Shown piece after piece: positions 21,301-30,800 of a stretch of DNA of 64,000 bases. Source of the stretch: Oreohelix idahoensis (Eukaryota; Mollusca; Gastropoda; Stylommatophora; Oreohelicidae); NCBI GenBank assembly GCA_024509875.1, contig JAMPIV010019842.1, forward strand, positions 62,001 through 126,000, written 5' to 3'. A program made the position numbers and the translations under genes. Position 1 is the stretch's first letter, and each line of letters begins with the position of its first letter. Under the pieces are notes generated by a model. That model saw only the letters and a program-made list of their open reading frames with translations. It had not been told where the DNA came from and searched no databases.

Positions 21301-22410
21301 TTCAAAGGAGGGAATTTGGGTTAAATTCACGCCGGGAAAATCGATGAGGGACTCTATAACCTGCTGTCTTTGCCACTGTTTTACGTGTCGGCGTGTGTTT
21401 TTTCTAACATCAGTAACGGGAATCCGACTAAATACGGCCAGACATCTAAAAAAGCAAAAGTTATCAGTGTAAGGTTTTGAGTTCGAGTCGTGTTGTAATG
21501 TGTTTATTGTCGGTAATGTATGTTGGGATATCCTGTAAACAACACCTGATAGGATGTTCTTGGATGTGAAAGAAGTAACAGGAGGTGGCAGGGATTGTCT
21601 CGACGAAATATTTTGTGTTTGGTCAGTTTAAATGTGCATTTGTAAGAGCGTCGCTGTCGTCTAATTGTGAGACAAAAGAGTGTAAATCTTTTATGTTATT
21701 GACAAAATGAGGGTTTTCCAAGACAAACGCGTTATTGTGTGATGCGTGGTAAAAGCGGAGATAGTCGGTTACTCTATGGCGTAGAATGGAATGGAGGCTG
21801 TAATTAATTTTGAAGCGTTTTGTTTGTTGTTTAAATATGGGGGTCAACAGAGAATACCAATTTATTGGTTGTATGTTGTCGGGTCTGTGAAAAATGTGAA
21901 GGTGGACAAATATGTGTTGGTGTGCGTGTTTATGTCTGACCAGTAGTCTGTGTATATCTGTCTAACGTCAGACGGTATGTCTCGTAAACTGTCTTGGTAA
22001 GAGGACAGGCGAGGTTTTTTATTTGACCCATGGTGACTAGGCATGGAGCGTTTGCTGGAGAGGGTGTCCTGGACTGTAGTTGATGATGAGGAAATTGTTG
22101 CAGCCGGGGTGGGGAGAATTGTTGAGGGGGGTTTCTGCTGATGTGTTGAAACGAGGAGGGGACTTGTTGCTGGTGTTTGCTGATAGGGATGAGCCGGTGT
22201 AGTGGTTCCTGATAGTGGTGTCTGTGGTAGCGGTGAGCCGCTGTGTAGGGCCCTTTTGTTGAAGCTGGATTCTACGTAGATGCAGAGGGACCCGAGGTTG
22301 ATGTGAATGGACTTGTTGCAGATGGCGGTGTTGCGGTTGACGTGGTGCCTGATGGAGTCTGTGTAAGTACAGAGAGGTGATGCTGCAGTGTGTGGTCTAA
22401 AATAAAGAAA
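18333..22410 (-). pseudogene. Maverick protein-primed family B DNA polymerase, broken
   Basis: The gene reads right to left in at least four frames. N-terminal part (22410-21500): degenerate C2H2-like region, Pro/Ser/Gln-rich linker and the region shared with the palindrome arms. Then a Cys/His cluster with RHEKTCTGGKRVEIFKGG (about 21281-20943), an exonuclease II motif PVFGFNSGKYDVN near 20680, the FLDIINYLAPG segment, GGPSIIFHRFHE, polymerase motif A as GYDANALYL near 20010, motif B as KLLGNAAYGKTL near 19140, motif C near 18850, and the end-proximal YEGSGMISLCSKTY. Motif C reads THTDCLY where family B enzymes carry DTDS, so one catalytic aspartate is His. With that change and several frameshifts the enzyme is dead. 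In the family it replicates the linear element by protein priming. Confidence 0.9.
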
Positions 22411-22616
22411 TGATATTTAGAATCAAAATTAGGTTATATTTTAACTTTTAACAAAACACGGAAACAGACACAGAAACGAACACGAATACCGAAAAAAAGG
22501 AAAAACACAGACACAATCACATAGATAAAAATTTATATTTTTTAGTTTAATAGAGAATAAAAACTAGCGAAATAAAGAAATAATTTAGGATTTTAAAAAG
22601 ATTACATTTTAACACT

Positions 22617-22985
22617 TACTTACTTCCTTAGTCGTTACCCTTCTACCGTGAGGTGTAGAGGTTTGGAAGAGAGAGCGCCAGACCACTCCATCAGCCGTCC
22701 TCCTCCCGGCGCAGCTCCACACTAGTCCTCGGTCCTTCAAAGAGTGTCCAATGCTTTCCTCCCAGCGGACTCTGGGCCGCCCTGGAGGTCTGGATCCCTG
22801 GCTCCCCGCTTTCCATGCCTGCCGTGGCAGCCGATCCTCCCCCACTCTGCAGACACGGCCAAACCATCTTAGTTGGGACTGTTCTATTTGGGTCTCCAGC
22901 GGGTGGGATTTTAGGCCTTGACGTATGGTCTGGTTGCGGACCATGTCTCTTCTTGTCACTTCAACTACCTTTCTCAGATACCTCA
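22617..22985 (-). mobile_element. LINE 3' fragment, copy 1 (reverse-oriented)
   Basis: The minus-strand translation contains TRRDMVRNQTIRQGLKSHP, QIEQSQLRWFGRVCRVGEDR and RSLFQTSTPHGRR. This is the C-terminal tail of a LINE-type ORF2 that also occurs at 23072, 31978 and 61230. The 3' end is marked by ACTTACTTAC, i.e. a GTAA-type tail. It lies in the Maverick intergenic region and must have inserted after that element. Confidence 0.85.
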
Positions 22986-23071
22986 TTTTAACAACACTAC
23001 CTAACGAAAATAAAAAACAAACAGAAACATATAAAAAATCCGTTTTTATATTTTTTTTTAAAATATGTATG

Positions 23072-23322
23072 ATATTTAGAACATGTCTGCAGAATGGGAG
23101 AAGATCGGCTACCACGACAATCATGGGAAACAAAGAGCCAAGGATCCAGACCCCGAGGACGACCCAGAGTCCGCTGGGAGGACGACATTAGACAATCTTT
23201 GAAGGACCGAGGACTAGAATGGAACCAGGCCAGGAGGAAGACAGCCGATAGAATAGTCTGGCGCTCTCTCTTCCAAACCTCTACACCTCACGGTAGAAGG
23301 GGAACGACTAAGTAAGTAATGA
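23072..23322 (+). mobile_element. LINE 3' fragment, copy 2 (forward-oriented)
   Basis: Starts abruptly at CATGTCTGCAGAATGGGAGA and ends with ACGACTAAGTAAGTAA. It is the same ORF2 tail as copy 1 but truncated further 5', and it lies in inverted orientation about 90 bp away. The pair can form a hairpin of about 240 bp stem. Confidence 0.85.
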
Positions 23323-24516
23323 TATTTAGAAAATAAAAATAATTTAGGTTATATTTTTTTTATGACTGCGAGTTTTAGTGTATCTGGCTAGAGAAATAAA
23401 AAATAATTTAGGGTATGTTTTGACTTTTAAGAAATTTTCCTAATGAAAAAATAAACAAATAGAAACAGACAGACACGAATATCGAACATATAAAACACAA
23501 ACACAGATATAAAAAGAATAAATAAGGTTTGACGGTAAGGTTGAAGTGGCTGGTCTGGCTGATGTGGCTGGTCTGTCTCAGAGGAGTGTTTCTAAAGACG
23601 GCTGGTCTTTGTACCTCTAGGTCTTTCACAGAAGACGTGTGTCTTTGTTGGTGGGTGTCTATTGACTGCTGGGTCTAAAGAATTTCTGTGAGTATATAAG
23701 AAAACAGAATTCTCTCATCAACGGACCGCACATGCGCGGCGCGCGTGCAATCCATAATTTCACGTACAAGCTGTCATGCGCGCAATCTTTTGCGTGGCTT
23801 TGTCGCGCATTTTACGTTCGTGAGTAACGAATGTAATATCGATTATATAATTACGTTCACCTTTTGGCCTCATCTCTTTCACAAAAACAAGGTCTCAGGT
23901 GGTTGTTAAAACTATGAAGCGAAGTTTCTTACGATAATTATTTTGTCGGTTTGAGTCTCAGGTGAGGCCAGAAAATTAGTTAATTGTGTGTTAAGAATGG
24001 AATTTGAACAAAGGAGGGACACAAAAACTAGATGTTAAACAGAACTATAGTTTTGTTAGTTCGTGACAAAGTTTGTTAGTGTGACGGTATATGAAAATAT
24101 ACATTCACTGAAAAACGGGTAAGACTTTATTGTAAAAAAATGATAGTGTACGTATATTAAAAGTGTCTGTATATTAAACGCTATCTTTAAAAGCAAAAAT
24201 GGAAGACTAAAAATATAATTTGTTTTGTATTTTTATGGTCTGTTGCCTTTATCCAAAAAATGGAGACAGATTAATGTTGCAAAAACAGTCGAGTATGAGT
24301 GATATTTGTTATGAATGGCGAAAACTTCACTCGAGTAACGATTTTTGGAACGGGGCAGTGGTTCTCGTGATGTTGAATAGACTTTTGGTCGTGGTTGGGT
24401 TTACACCAATAGGGGGTTACACCAAGAGGGATTCTCACATTGTTGAAAAAAAACAGTCTTGGGTGTTTTGCTCTGTTCGCAGGGGGTCTCACATTGTAGA
24501 AAACAATAAAATAATT

Positions 24517-25162
24517 GCATGTGAGTGTAATTTATCATTACTAGCCATAGACCCCAGGTGGCTACATCCCTTCACAGCCCTGATAGCTGGACCGACCGGT
24601 AGTGGGAAAACTGTCTTTGTACAACGGTTCTTGAAACATATCCGGGATATGGTCGACCCTACCCCAGACGAAATTATATGGTGTTATGGAGAGTGGCAGT
24701 CCATGTATAATTCGATGACGGGTGTTCAGTTTATTGAAGGACTGCCGGATATGGATCAGTGGACAGGTGAAAAGAAACGCCTGCTCGTTATATATGATCT
24801 GATAAGTGAGACAGTTGATAGAATAACCTAAACTATTCACGAAAGGCAGTTACCATTGCAATATTAGCGTGATCTACATTGTGCAAAATTTAGTTGGCAA
24901 GAACAAAGAACAAAGAACCATTAGCTTGAATTCTCATTATATAGTGTTTTTCATAAATCCACGAGATGTTTCGCAGATTACGAATCTAGCCAAGCAGATG
25001 TATCCAGCTCGTACTACCTATGTACAAGAAAGTTTTAAAGACGCGACGGCGGCCCCACACGGTTATTTGCTAATCGACCTACGCCAGGCAACACCGGATG
25101 CTTTGAGATTGCGCAGTCATTTATTTCCACACGAACAACAAGTCGTTTACGTCCCCAAATAA
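24517..25162 (+). pseudogene. Genome-packaging ATPase (A32/FtsK-HerA type), frameshifted
   Basis: Walker A GPTGSGKT is at 24589-24612. The Walker B region reads LLVIYDLISE at about 24781, where the family usually has two acidic residues after the hydrophobic strand, so Tyr replaces the first. A frameshift near 24830 moves the rest into another frame (24869-25162), which retains SLNSHYIVFFINPRDVSQI and ends near HEQQVVYVPK. In Polintons and related adeno-like viruses this enzyme drives DNA into preformed capsids. The long upstream extension of the first frame to 24220 has no family resemblance; the recognisable protein starts around CECNLSLLAIDPRWLHPF, with no ATG in place. Confidence 0.85.
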
Positions 25163-25202
25163 CGAAATCGGGGGAAAGGTGAGACGCCATGCCTAAATGT
25201 TG

Positions 25203-25444
25203 AAGTTTTTAGGCAGTGCCAAACCCCCAGCCATCAAGATTGTTTTGAAAACAGCGTCACAAGACCTCGTAGGAACACTCTGCGAATGTTGTCACAACGT
25301 ATTAAAGGTAATGTTCCACTGAAACCCGCTCAGAAGAGGCGTATGCGCCGCTTCAAAAACACCCCGAGAGCGCTCACCCAAAAGAAATTTTCGCTCAAAA
25401 CACGGAAACAATTTTTACAAAACTGTGGTTTCTTTGACGCATAG
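25203..25444 (+). pseudogene. Small basic Polinton protein, frameshifted
   Basis: Two overlapping frames together give about 80 codons. The first contains LVGTLCECCHNVLK; the second contains PLKPAQKRRMRRFKNTPRAL and ends GGFFDA-like (NCGFFDA) before the TAG at 25442. A short Lys/Arg-rich protein of this layout, with a leucine-rich first half and a KRRMRRF-like basic core, is commonly found between ATPase and integrase in animal Polintons. I know of no firmly established function; DNA binding or a virion-core role would be a guess from charge. Confidence 0.6.
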
Positions 25445-25493
25445 TGGACACTTTTACCAACTGTGTTAAAACATGTCTTAGGTGTGTAAAAAG

Positions 25494-25935
25494 ATGGCCA
25501 AGAAAATGATTTTGATGGACCCTCTTTTATTAGAGGCTCAAAAAGCCTTACAGAACCCCCGATGCTCTAAGAGATAACCTAGGAGAATTGGACAGTCAAA
25601 TGCAACTAGTCTTGGAGCGAGAAGATTTACCGGTGGGTGACAAAGCTAGATTATATCAGCGAACACAGCAGCGCTATTTGACTCGACTAGAGCAGTAAAG
25701 TTACGTGCCTCTAAGCCTCGTGGACATTAAACAACCAACACAATTACAAGCTACCGACCAGTCAAGTTCACCAACTGTTCTTAAAGACGAGGTCACGGAC
25801 AAAACTCTTTAGTCCCCGACCAAACAAGTCACACCGGCTAATCGAAAGAAGGTGGTCGACAGTAAATTGCAAGAAACATCGTCGTATTCGCTCAGAAGAA
25901 GGAAAAAGACTAAAAATCAAAAGTGGGAAGCATGA
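25494..25935 (+). pseudogene. Polinton gene upstream of integrase (helical plus basic tail), broken
   Basis: Starts MAKKMILMDPLLLEAQKAL at 25494 and loses frame near 25562. It resumes with LGELDSQMQLVLERED and YQRTQQRYLTRLEQ, hits stops at 25696 and near 25810, and continues through a Ser/Thr/Gln-rich linker to a basic end, SLRRRKKTKNQKWEA, stopping at 25933. The stop overlaps the integrase ATG at 25932 (ATGA). The composition of helical N-terminus, disordered middle and basic C-terminus recurs in this position in animal Polintons; its role is not established. Confidence 0.55.
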
Positions 25936-26996
25936 CCAAAGAAGTGAATAAGATTTTTAAATGACATTACTACGAGCCGACGCTACCAGGTTCTTATGGA
26001 TGCGTGGGTGCCTTGCAACGTAGTTCCAAATTTACTCGTAAAAACATTGAAGAGTGGTTAGGTCATCAGGATACGTACACCTTACACAAGCCAGTGCGTA
26101 GAAAATTTAAAAGACGCGCGACCATCTCGGGTGGGGTCGATCAACAGTTCCAGGCTGATCTAATAGTCTTGCGTGGGTTAAGAAAATTCAACGATGGGTT
26201 TTCTTATCTGGTGACGTGTATCGATGTGTTAAGTAAATTTGCGTGGGCGGTTCCTCTGAAAAACGAAACTGGGAAAGCCTTAGTAGAAGCGGTGAAGATA
26301 ATTTTTAACGGTCGCAAACCGATAAATTTTTAAACAGACAAAGGCAGTGAGTTCGTCAACAAAACATTCTTAAAGTTTCTAAAAGAAGAGGGTGTCCATT
26401 TCTTCACTACAGAGAATGAGGATACCAAGGCAGCTATAGTGGAGAGGTTTAATCAAACCCTCGAAGAAAAAACTTGGCGTTACTTTACCAAAACCAACAG
26501 TCTTCGCTACGTCGACGTGGTAAAGCAACTGATCCACAACTACAATTATTCGTATCATCGGAGTATTAAGATGGCACCGTCGGAAGTTAACCCGATCAAT
26601 CAAGAAGAGGTGTGGCATACGTTGTATTCGACCCCTGCTGTCACTGGAAGAAAAGTTTATTTTAAAGCAGGTGATCGCGTGCGGCTCGCGCAAGCCAGAC
26701 AAACTTTTAAAAAGGGTTATACGCCGGCGTAGACAGAAGAACTGTTTACGGTCAGCCGACTAAACCAGACAAGACCGGTCACGTACGTCCTTAAAGATGA
26801 TTCGGGTGAGGAATTGAAAGGGTATTTTTACCAAGAAGGGCTGCAGCGGGTCGGTGGCAAAATAGTTTATCGAGTCCATTTTGCAAGAACGGCGAGGTGT
26901 AAAAGGTGTTAAAGAGTATTTAGTCAAATGGTTCGGTTATAACTCGTCATTCAACAGCTAGATTTTATCCAAACAACTAGTGAGATATCGAGACTG
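25932..26996 (+). pseudogene. Retroviral-type integrase (rve) with C-terminal chromodomain, broken
   Basis: The ATG at 25932 is followed by a TGA at 25962, a TAA at 26331 and a TAG near 26730. Catalytic landmarks remain: the first Asp in QQFQADLI, the second in TDKGSEF (just after the TAA) and Glu in KAAIVERFNQTLEE, i.e. a DD35E-type core. A basic N-terminal LHKPVRRKFKRRA segment precedes it. The C-terminal part shows an SH3-like KVYFKAGDRVRLAQ strand and then, in another frame at about 26873-26996, KEYLVKWFGYNSSFNS, which is chromodomain-like. In the family the integrase inserts the linear element; chromodomains on transposon integrases are associated with chromatin targeting. Confidence 0.9.
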
Positions 26997-27073
26997 AGGG
27001 AGATAGAAGAAGTGAGCACCCCAGTTTTGCGGTCACCTCCTCTCAAGGCCACGAGAACCTTGTTCTGGCTTTT

Positions 27074-27259
27074 TTGGGGAAACTAGTCCCGCGTCGAGAG
27101 ATCGTTTTCATCTGTCAGATGATCGTTATATATGTCGTCATCGGTGTCTCATTATTCAATCTGAGTCGGAGCAACGCCGAGGGACCGGACGGCAAATTTT
27201 GGATTACCTTAATGAGCAGTTGTCTGGGTTACATGTTACCTAACCCTAAGATAGGATGA
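27074..27259 (+). CDS. Small membrane-spanning Polinton protein
   Basis: About 61 residues: a short basic N-terminus (KLVPRREIV), a hydrophobic segment IVFICQMIVIYVVIGVSLF at residues about 9-27 likely to span a membrane, then a second moderately hydrophobic stretch ending LMSSCLGYMLPNP. The first codon is TTG with no ATG nearby, so either the start was lost or a different start is used. The stop overlaps the ATG of the minor capsid gene (ATGA at 27256), a tight head-to-tail spacing. Small hydrophobic proteins at this position are seen in related elements; a viroporin-like or membrane-active role is only a possibility. Confidence 0.6.
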   Translation: MGKLVPRREIVFICQMIVIYVVIGVSLFNLSRSNAEGPDGKFWITLMSSCLGYMLPNPKIG

Positions 27260-27916
27260 GTTTTTACGTGACTTTACTGAGCAATGCCTCGATGAAAATA
27301 TACCCGAACAATAACGCCGGTCACTTTTTCGTCAAATTGCCAAAAACTATAGAATTGACTTCACAGTACGAGGTTGGCTTGGTTGTGATTCAATTCCCCA
27401 AAAGTTATTATAACGTGCTAGAGGATGAAGTATGGATACATTACTTCCAAAACAAAGACTAGGGAAAAAACACCTATAATACTCACGTTACCCGCCGGTC
27501 TATACACTTCACCCGACATGCTTATCGATGAGTTGATTCGGTTGCTGTTAGGCACGGATAAAAATGAAAAAGCCCGAGTTAGAATCCATTTTAACAATAA
27601 TAAGGCCACCTTGAATCTGTATGAACCGGGGGTTGAAGTTAGAATTAGCGAGACGTTGAAACACATGTTAGGCTTGCCCGCTTCGACCGTAACAGACATC
27701 AACCCAATACTACGAGGAGAGACTGAAGTACAAATGGATAGCGACATGAAAAATGTATACGTGTACTGCGACCTCGTAGCGGCGAGACCGGTTGGGGATG
27801 CCTCTGGCTCTTTGTTACGGATTGTCCCTATTTTGGACAGGACTACCGCTTCGGATTTTAGGATTTACGAAAAACCACACTACGTACCTCGGAGTCGTTT
27901 TTATTTGACACCGTGA
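27256..27916 (+). pseudogene. Minor capsid (penton-type) protein, one frameshift
   Basis: The first frame (27256-27462) opens MSFYVTLLSNASMKIYPNNN with a following FFVKLPKTIEL. The second (effective from about 27455) carries LPAGLYTSPDMLIDELI and an end segment with DFRIYEKPHYVPRSRFY. A single frameshift in the region 27420-27462 separates them; otherwise the 220-odd codons are uninterrupted. Position directly upstream of the virion protein and the major capsid gene, plus overall length, fit the single jelly-roll penton-like protein that forms the capsid vertices in Polintons. Assignment is by family pattern and synteny, not by structure. Confidence 0.75.
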
Positions 27917-28042
27917 AAATACTTTTAACTAATGACCACGGTAAGCTTCGGTGTTGACGCTACATTTCCGAACTAACAGACGGTTTGATTTCGAATAGAA
28001 GAAAAAATAGTTAGACACGTATCAATACGACAAAACCCCAAA

Positions 28043-28479
28043 ATGTACGAGGAGTTTTACTGCAACCACGCTGGACACGGGATGCCAGTTTTTATCGGAG
28101 GCAGAAGTCAAAGAGGGCATGGATTAGGGAGTTTTTTCAGCGGGCTCGGGCACATGGTTCTCCCATGGTTAAAATCTGGAGGTAAAGCTTTACTCAGAGA
28201 AGGGGTTGGCACCGTCTACAGGTCGCGAGCGATGCGTTAGCCGGAAGAAATGTTTGCGAGTCATTTCGTGAACGAGCCAAAGAATCGGGTCAGCGTATAT
28301 TACAGAGAGTGGTTGACCACCTCACCACTAACCATTCGGGTAGCGGTATTAGAAGAAAAAGAACGAGAAAAGGGAGAGCTGCCCCACCTGGCGAGCCGAA
28401 AATAATAAAACGAACTACCCGAGCTCGCCCTTCTCATTCCAAGAAGAACAAGCGACGGTACTCTGATATATTTGCTTGA
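28043..28479 (+). pseudogene. Basic virion-associated protein (pVI/pX-like layout), frameshifted
   Basis: Begins MYEEFYCNHAGHGMPVFIGG, then a Gly-rich amphipathic stretch GLGSFFSGLGHMVLPWLKSG. The first frame ends at 28240; the next frame continues with SFRERAKESGQRILQRVVDH and a strongly basic IRRKRTRKGR tail, ending SDIFA with TGA at 28477. That TGA overlaps the ATG of the capsid gene (28479). A one-base shift near 28236 is the only break seen. The Gly-rich amphipathic N-half with a basic C-half resembles adenoviral membrane-lytic/core proteins in layout, and this gene typically sits next to the capsid gene in Polintons. Confidence 0.65.
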
Positions 28480-29789
28480 TGTCGCTTATTCACCCCAGCT
28501 CGTGCGAGTGTCTTCATAGTGGTCTAGATTTGATTAGCGTGCCACCAACGCAGACAGCCGTAGAAGAGGGTCAATTTGTGAAGATACATCCGTTTGCCGC
28601 TTTAGCACCCGAAGCCCCGGTGGAATTTGTAATATCGGGGAACGGGGAAGAATATCTAGATTTGCTCAATACTTTTCTGCACGTGCGCGCCAAAATCACG
28701 TTAGTCAATGGTGACACATTACCAGCTGATGCGGATGTGGCCCCGGTCAAATATTACCTGCATAATTTTTTCTCCCAAGTCGACGTTTCCTTAAACGACA
28801 CGTTGATTACACCCAGCGAGGACACCTACCCTTATAGAGCTTACATGGAAGACACGTTGAATTACGGGGAGGAAGCCAAGCGCGGTCATATGACAGCGGC
28901 TCCGTTTTACAAAGACACGCCAAACTCTATTGCGGAAACAAGTGGCGATAATAACAACGGACTAAGGCTGTGTCGAAATATAACGGCTGGTTCTCAGGAC
29001 ATCGATATGATGGGTCGGTTACATTCAGATATTTTTGCGCAAGATCGCTATATGTTAAACGGTGTGACCATTAAAGTGAAAATAACGCCATCTAAAGATG
29101 CGTTCAACGTGCTGGAACACGACCACGCTGGTGGTTATAAATCAATTATAACTTATGCGGCCTTGGTTGTCCGGAAAGACAAATTAAACCCCGCCGTCTC
29201 TCTAGCGCACGAGAAAGCCTTGTTGCAAGGTAATGCCAAGTACCCCTTGAAACGAGTTGTGCTAAAAACTGTCTCTATCCCTAGAGGGATGTTATCGCAC
29301 ATGCAGGATAATCTATTTCTCAGTCAAACCCCGACACGGATAGTGATTGGCCTAATTGCTTCGACCGCTTTTAACGGGTCGTACACGGCTAACCCTTTTA
29401 ACTTCGCTACTTTTGTTCTGATATATTTAAATGTCAGCGCGGATGGAAGAACAGTTAGTGGCAAGCCTTTGTCAATGGATTATGAGCACAACCAGTACGT
29501 GAGAGCCTTCTTCGGCACGAATCTAACCATGGGGCTGATTGGTAAAGACGCCGGCAACGATCTTGAATATAGACATTTTAAGAATGGGTACGCCTTATAC
29601 GCATTTGACATAACCTCCAGTCTACAGGACGGTGACCAGTTCGAGATGGCCAAGTCTGGACCTTTCTCAATAGAACTTAAATTCTCCGAGATCACACCCG
29701 AACCATTACAGGTCCTCGTCTACGCCGAGCAAGACTCGATCTTGGAAATCTGGAAATCGCGCCAAGTTTTGACAGACTACACCACTTAA
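28479..29789 (+). CDS. Major capsid protein (double jelly-roll), intact frame
   Basis: 436 codons from the ATG at 28479 to TAA at 29787, uninterrupted. Recognisable family segments include LDLISVPPTQTAVEEGQFV near the N-terminus, EFVISGNGEEYLDLLNTFL, the PVKYYLHNFFSQVDVSLND strand region, PYRAYMEDTLNYG and RLHSDIFAQDRYMLNGV. Length and order fit the hexon-like major capsid protein of Polintons. TTG at 28476 gives a one-residue-longer frame, but the ATG that overlaps the preceding stop is preferred. This is the only long virion gene in the element that has neither stop nor frameshift, which is odd given how decayed its neighbours are. Confidence 0.9.
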   Translation: MSLIHPSSCECLHSGLDLISVPPTQTAVEEGQFVKIHPFAALAPEAPVEFVISGNGEEYLDLLNTFLHVRAKITLVNGDTLPADADVAPVKYYLHNFFSQVDVSLNDTLITPSEDTYPYRAYMEDTLNYGEEAKRGHMTAAPFYKDTPNSIAETSGDNNNGLRLCRNITAGSQDIDMMGRLHSDIFAQDRYMLNGVTIKVKITPSKDAFNVLEHDHAGGYKSIITYAALVVRKDKLNPAVSLAHEKALLQGNAKYPLKRVVLKTVSIPRGMLSHMQDNLFLSQTPTRIVIGLIASTAFNGSYTANPFNFATFVLIYLNVSADGRTVSGKPLSMDYEHNQYVRAFFGTNLTMGLIGKDAGNDLEYRHFKNGYALYAFDITSSLQDGDQFEMAKSGPFSIELKFSEITPEPLQVLVYAEQDSILEIWKSRQVLTDYTT

Positions 29790-29792
29790 ACG

Positions 29793-30053
29793 ATGAATAC
29801 AGACGAGATACGAACCATCTTCCTGTCGGATATATTTGTTAAATGAACTGGTGTCGTTAAAGTTTTAGCTCGCGACCAATTACCTCTGCGTATCGATCCG
29901 ACCAAGACGGCTGCTTTCGTCATCAACACTGACCCCAGCTATCGACTCGGTGACCACTGGGTCGCTCTATATTATAATGGCCTTGGAACATTTGAATATT
30001 TTGATTCTTTCGGACTACCACCTAGACACAGGTTGCTCAAATTCGTGGTCTAA
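29793..30053 (+). pseudogene. Adenain-type cysteine protease, nonsense-mutated and 3'-truncated
   Basis: Starts 3 bases after the capsid stop with MNTDEIRTIF. A TGA at 29844 interrupts codon 18. The same frame then gives VINTDPSYRLGDHWVALYYN, holding the catalytic His (GDHW), and FEYFDSFGLPPR, the acidic member region. The frame ends KFVV at 30053, before the part of the fold that carries the catalytic Cys, and the downstream sequence is unrelated. The protease is therefore inactive. In the family it matures capsid proteins. The loss of its 3' half marks the right boundary of what remains of the Maverick. Confidence 0.85.
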
Positions 30054-30062
30054 AAATTCAGT

Positions 30063-30800
30063 TTGCTATTCTTCAGCCAGATATGAAAAAGGCAAATGTA
30101 ATAAGATTAAAGAAATTGGCAACAAAGAAGAGAGCCATGTTGGAGGCAGAGTTTAAGAGTAAAATTTCAGAAGGTGAGACTGAAATTAAAAAAATTAAAA
30201 TGTCCTCATGGTCAACCAAAACAAAGTTTGACTCGGGATGAGGTGACTACCTCTAAGGAATTACCTATGGAAGAGGATAGTAAAATTGTAGACCTTGATA
30301 ACATTATTAAGATACAAAATAATGATATTGCACTTAAAGATTTAGAATTGGCTGAATCTAGAAGAAGAGTAGAAGGTTTACTCGATTTTGTACTGAACAA
30401 CAATCTTCTGTCTAACGCTAGCTACGTGCACGCTAGTGGACAGAATGTCCAAACCACTAAAAGTGATAAGATCAGATCATCACATCATGACAGAGTTATG
30501 AAGAATGACAGTGAAATCATGAAGCCATGGAGTCAAACTCAGGCATGTAAGAAATATACTGCAACTAGAGCAAACAAAGGCAACACATTTAGGAAATCCC
30601 TTAAGGCAGGTAGAGTTGATCAAAAGAATAGTGGGACCTCCATATCAAGTCAAGATTCTTCAAAAGTCTGTAAAGAGATTAGGTGTAGCAGGAATAAACA
30701 GGGCAGAAAAGTCCATCAAACAATTTATGATATTTCAGAGCTAGAGACTGTTGATGGTATACTGAATAGTCTAGTGTCAAAGGGAATAGATGTTCCATAA
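30063..30800 (+). pseudogene. Unrecognised charged, coiled-coil-like protein, frame-broken
   Basis: One frame from about 30063 reads QPDMKKANVIRLKKLATKK and EFKSKISEGETEIKKI before a stop near 30240. The overlapping frame 30174-30800 continues with IVDLDNIIKIQNNDIALKDL, AESRRRVEGLLDFVLNNN and a Ser/Lys-rich end to a stop at 30800. The first half is rich in Lys/Glu with heptad-like Leu spacing, suggesting a coiled coil. I do not recognise the family; a retrotransposon gag-like origin is possible. It begins right at the Maverick truncation point, so it belongs to the DNA that replaced the right end. Confidence 0.35.

Larger units (their letters stand above)
22411..24516. promoter_or_regulatory. 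Divergent intergenic region between polymerase and ATPase, with LINE insertions
   Basis: Polymerase is transcribed leftwards and ATPase rightwards from this region, so promoters for both gene groups should lie here. Visible are two LINE 3' fragments in opposite orientation (22617-23322), a GC-rich stretch at about 23720-23830 with GCATGCGCGGCGCGCGTGC-like sequence, two ACAAGGTCTCAGGTGG/GAGTCTCAGGTGAGG blocks near 23890-23970, and the TTCTCAC motif cluster at 24355-24505. The frame that extends the ATPase upstream to 24220 passes through this cluster and is probably not coding. Confidence 0.45.
18218..30053 (+). mobile_element. Decayed Maverick/Polinton element (polymerase to truncated protease)
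   Basis: The gene set is diagnostic: protein-primed family B polymerase (minus strand), then on the plus strand an A32/FtsK-type packaging ATPase, integrase, minor and major capsid proteins and an adenain-type protease. The right end is cut inside the protease at about 30053, and no terminal inverted repeat is visible there. The left end runs into the TA microsatellite and the palindrome. Frameshifts or stops break nearly every gene except the major capsid frame, so this copy is not autonomous. About 11.8 kb survives, including a LINE insertion. Confidence 0.9.

Noticed and set aside
22925..23191. Plus-strand frame across the two LINE tails
   Set aside because: It reads antisense through one LINE copy and into the next; the LINE assignment explains the sequence.
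24220..24516. N-terminal 99 codons of the frame running into the ATPase
   Set aside because: The stretch runs through the repeated TTCTCAC motif cluster, lacks family resemblance and precedes the recognisable start of the ATPase domain.
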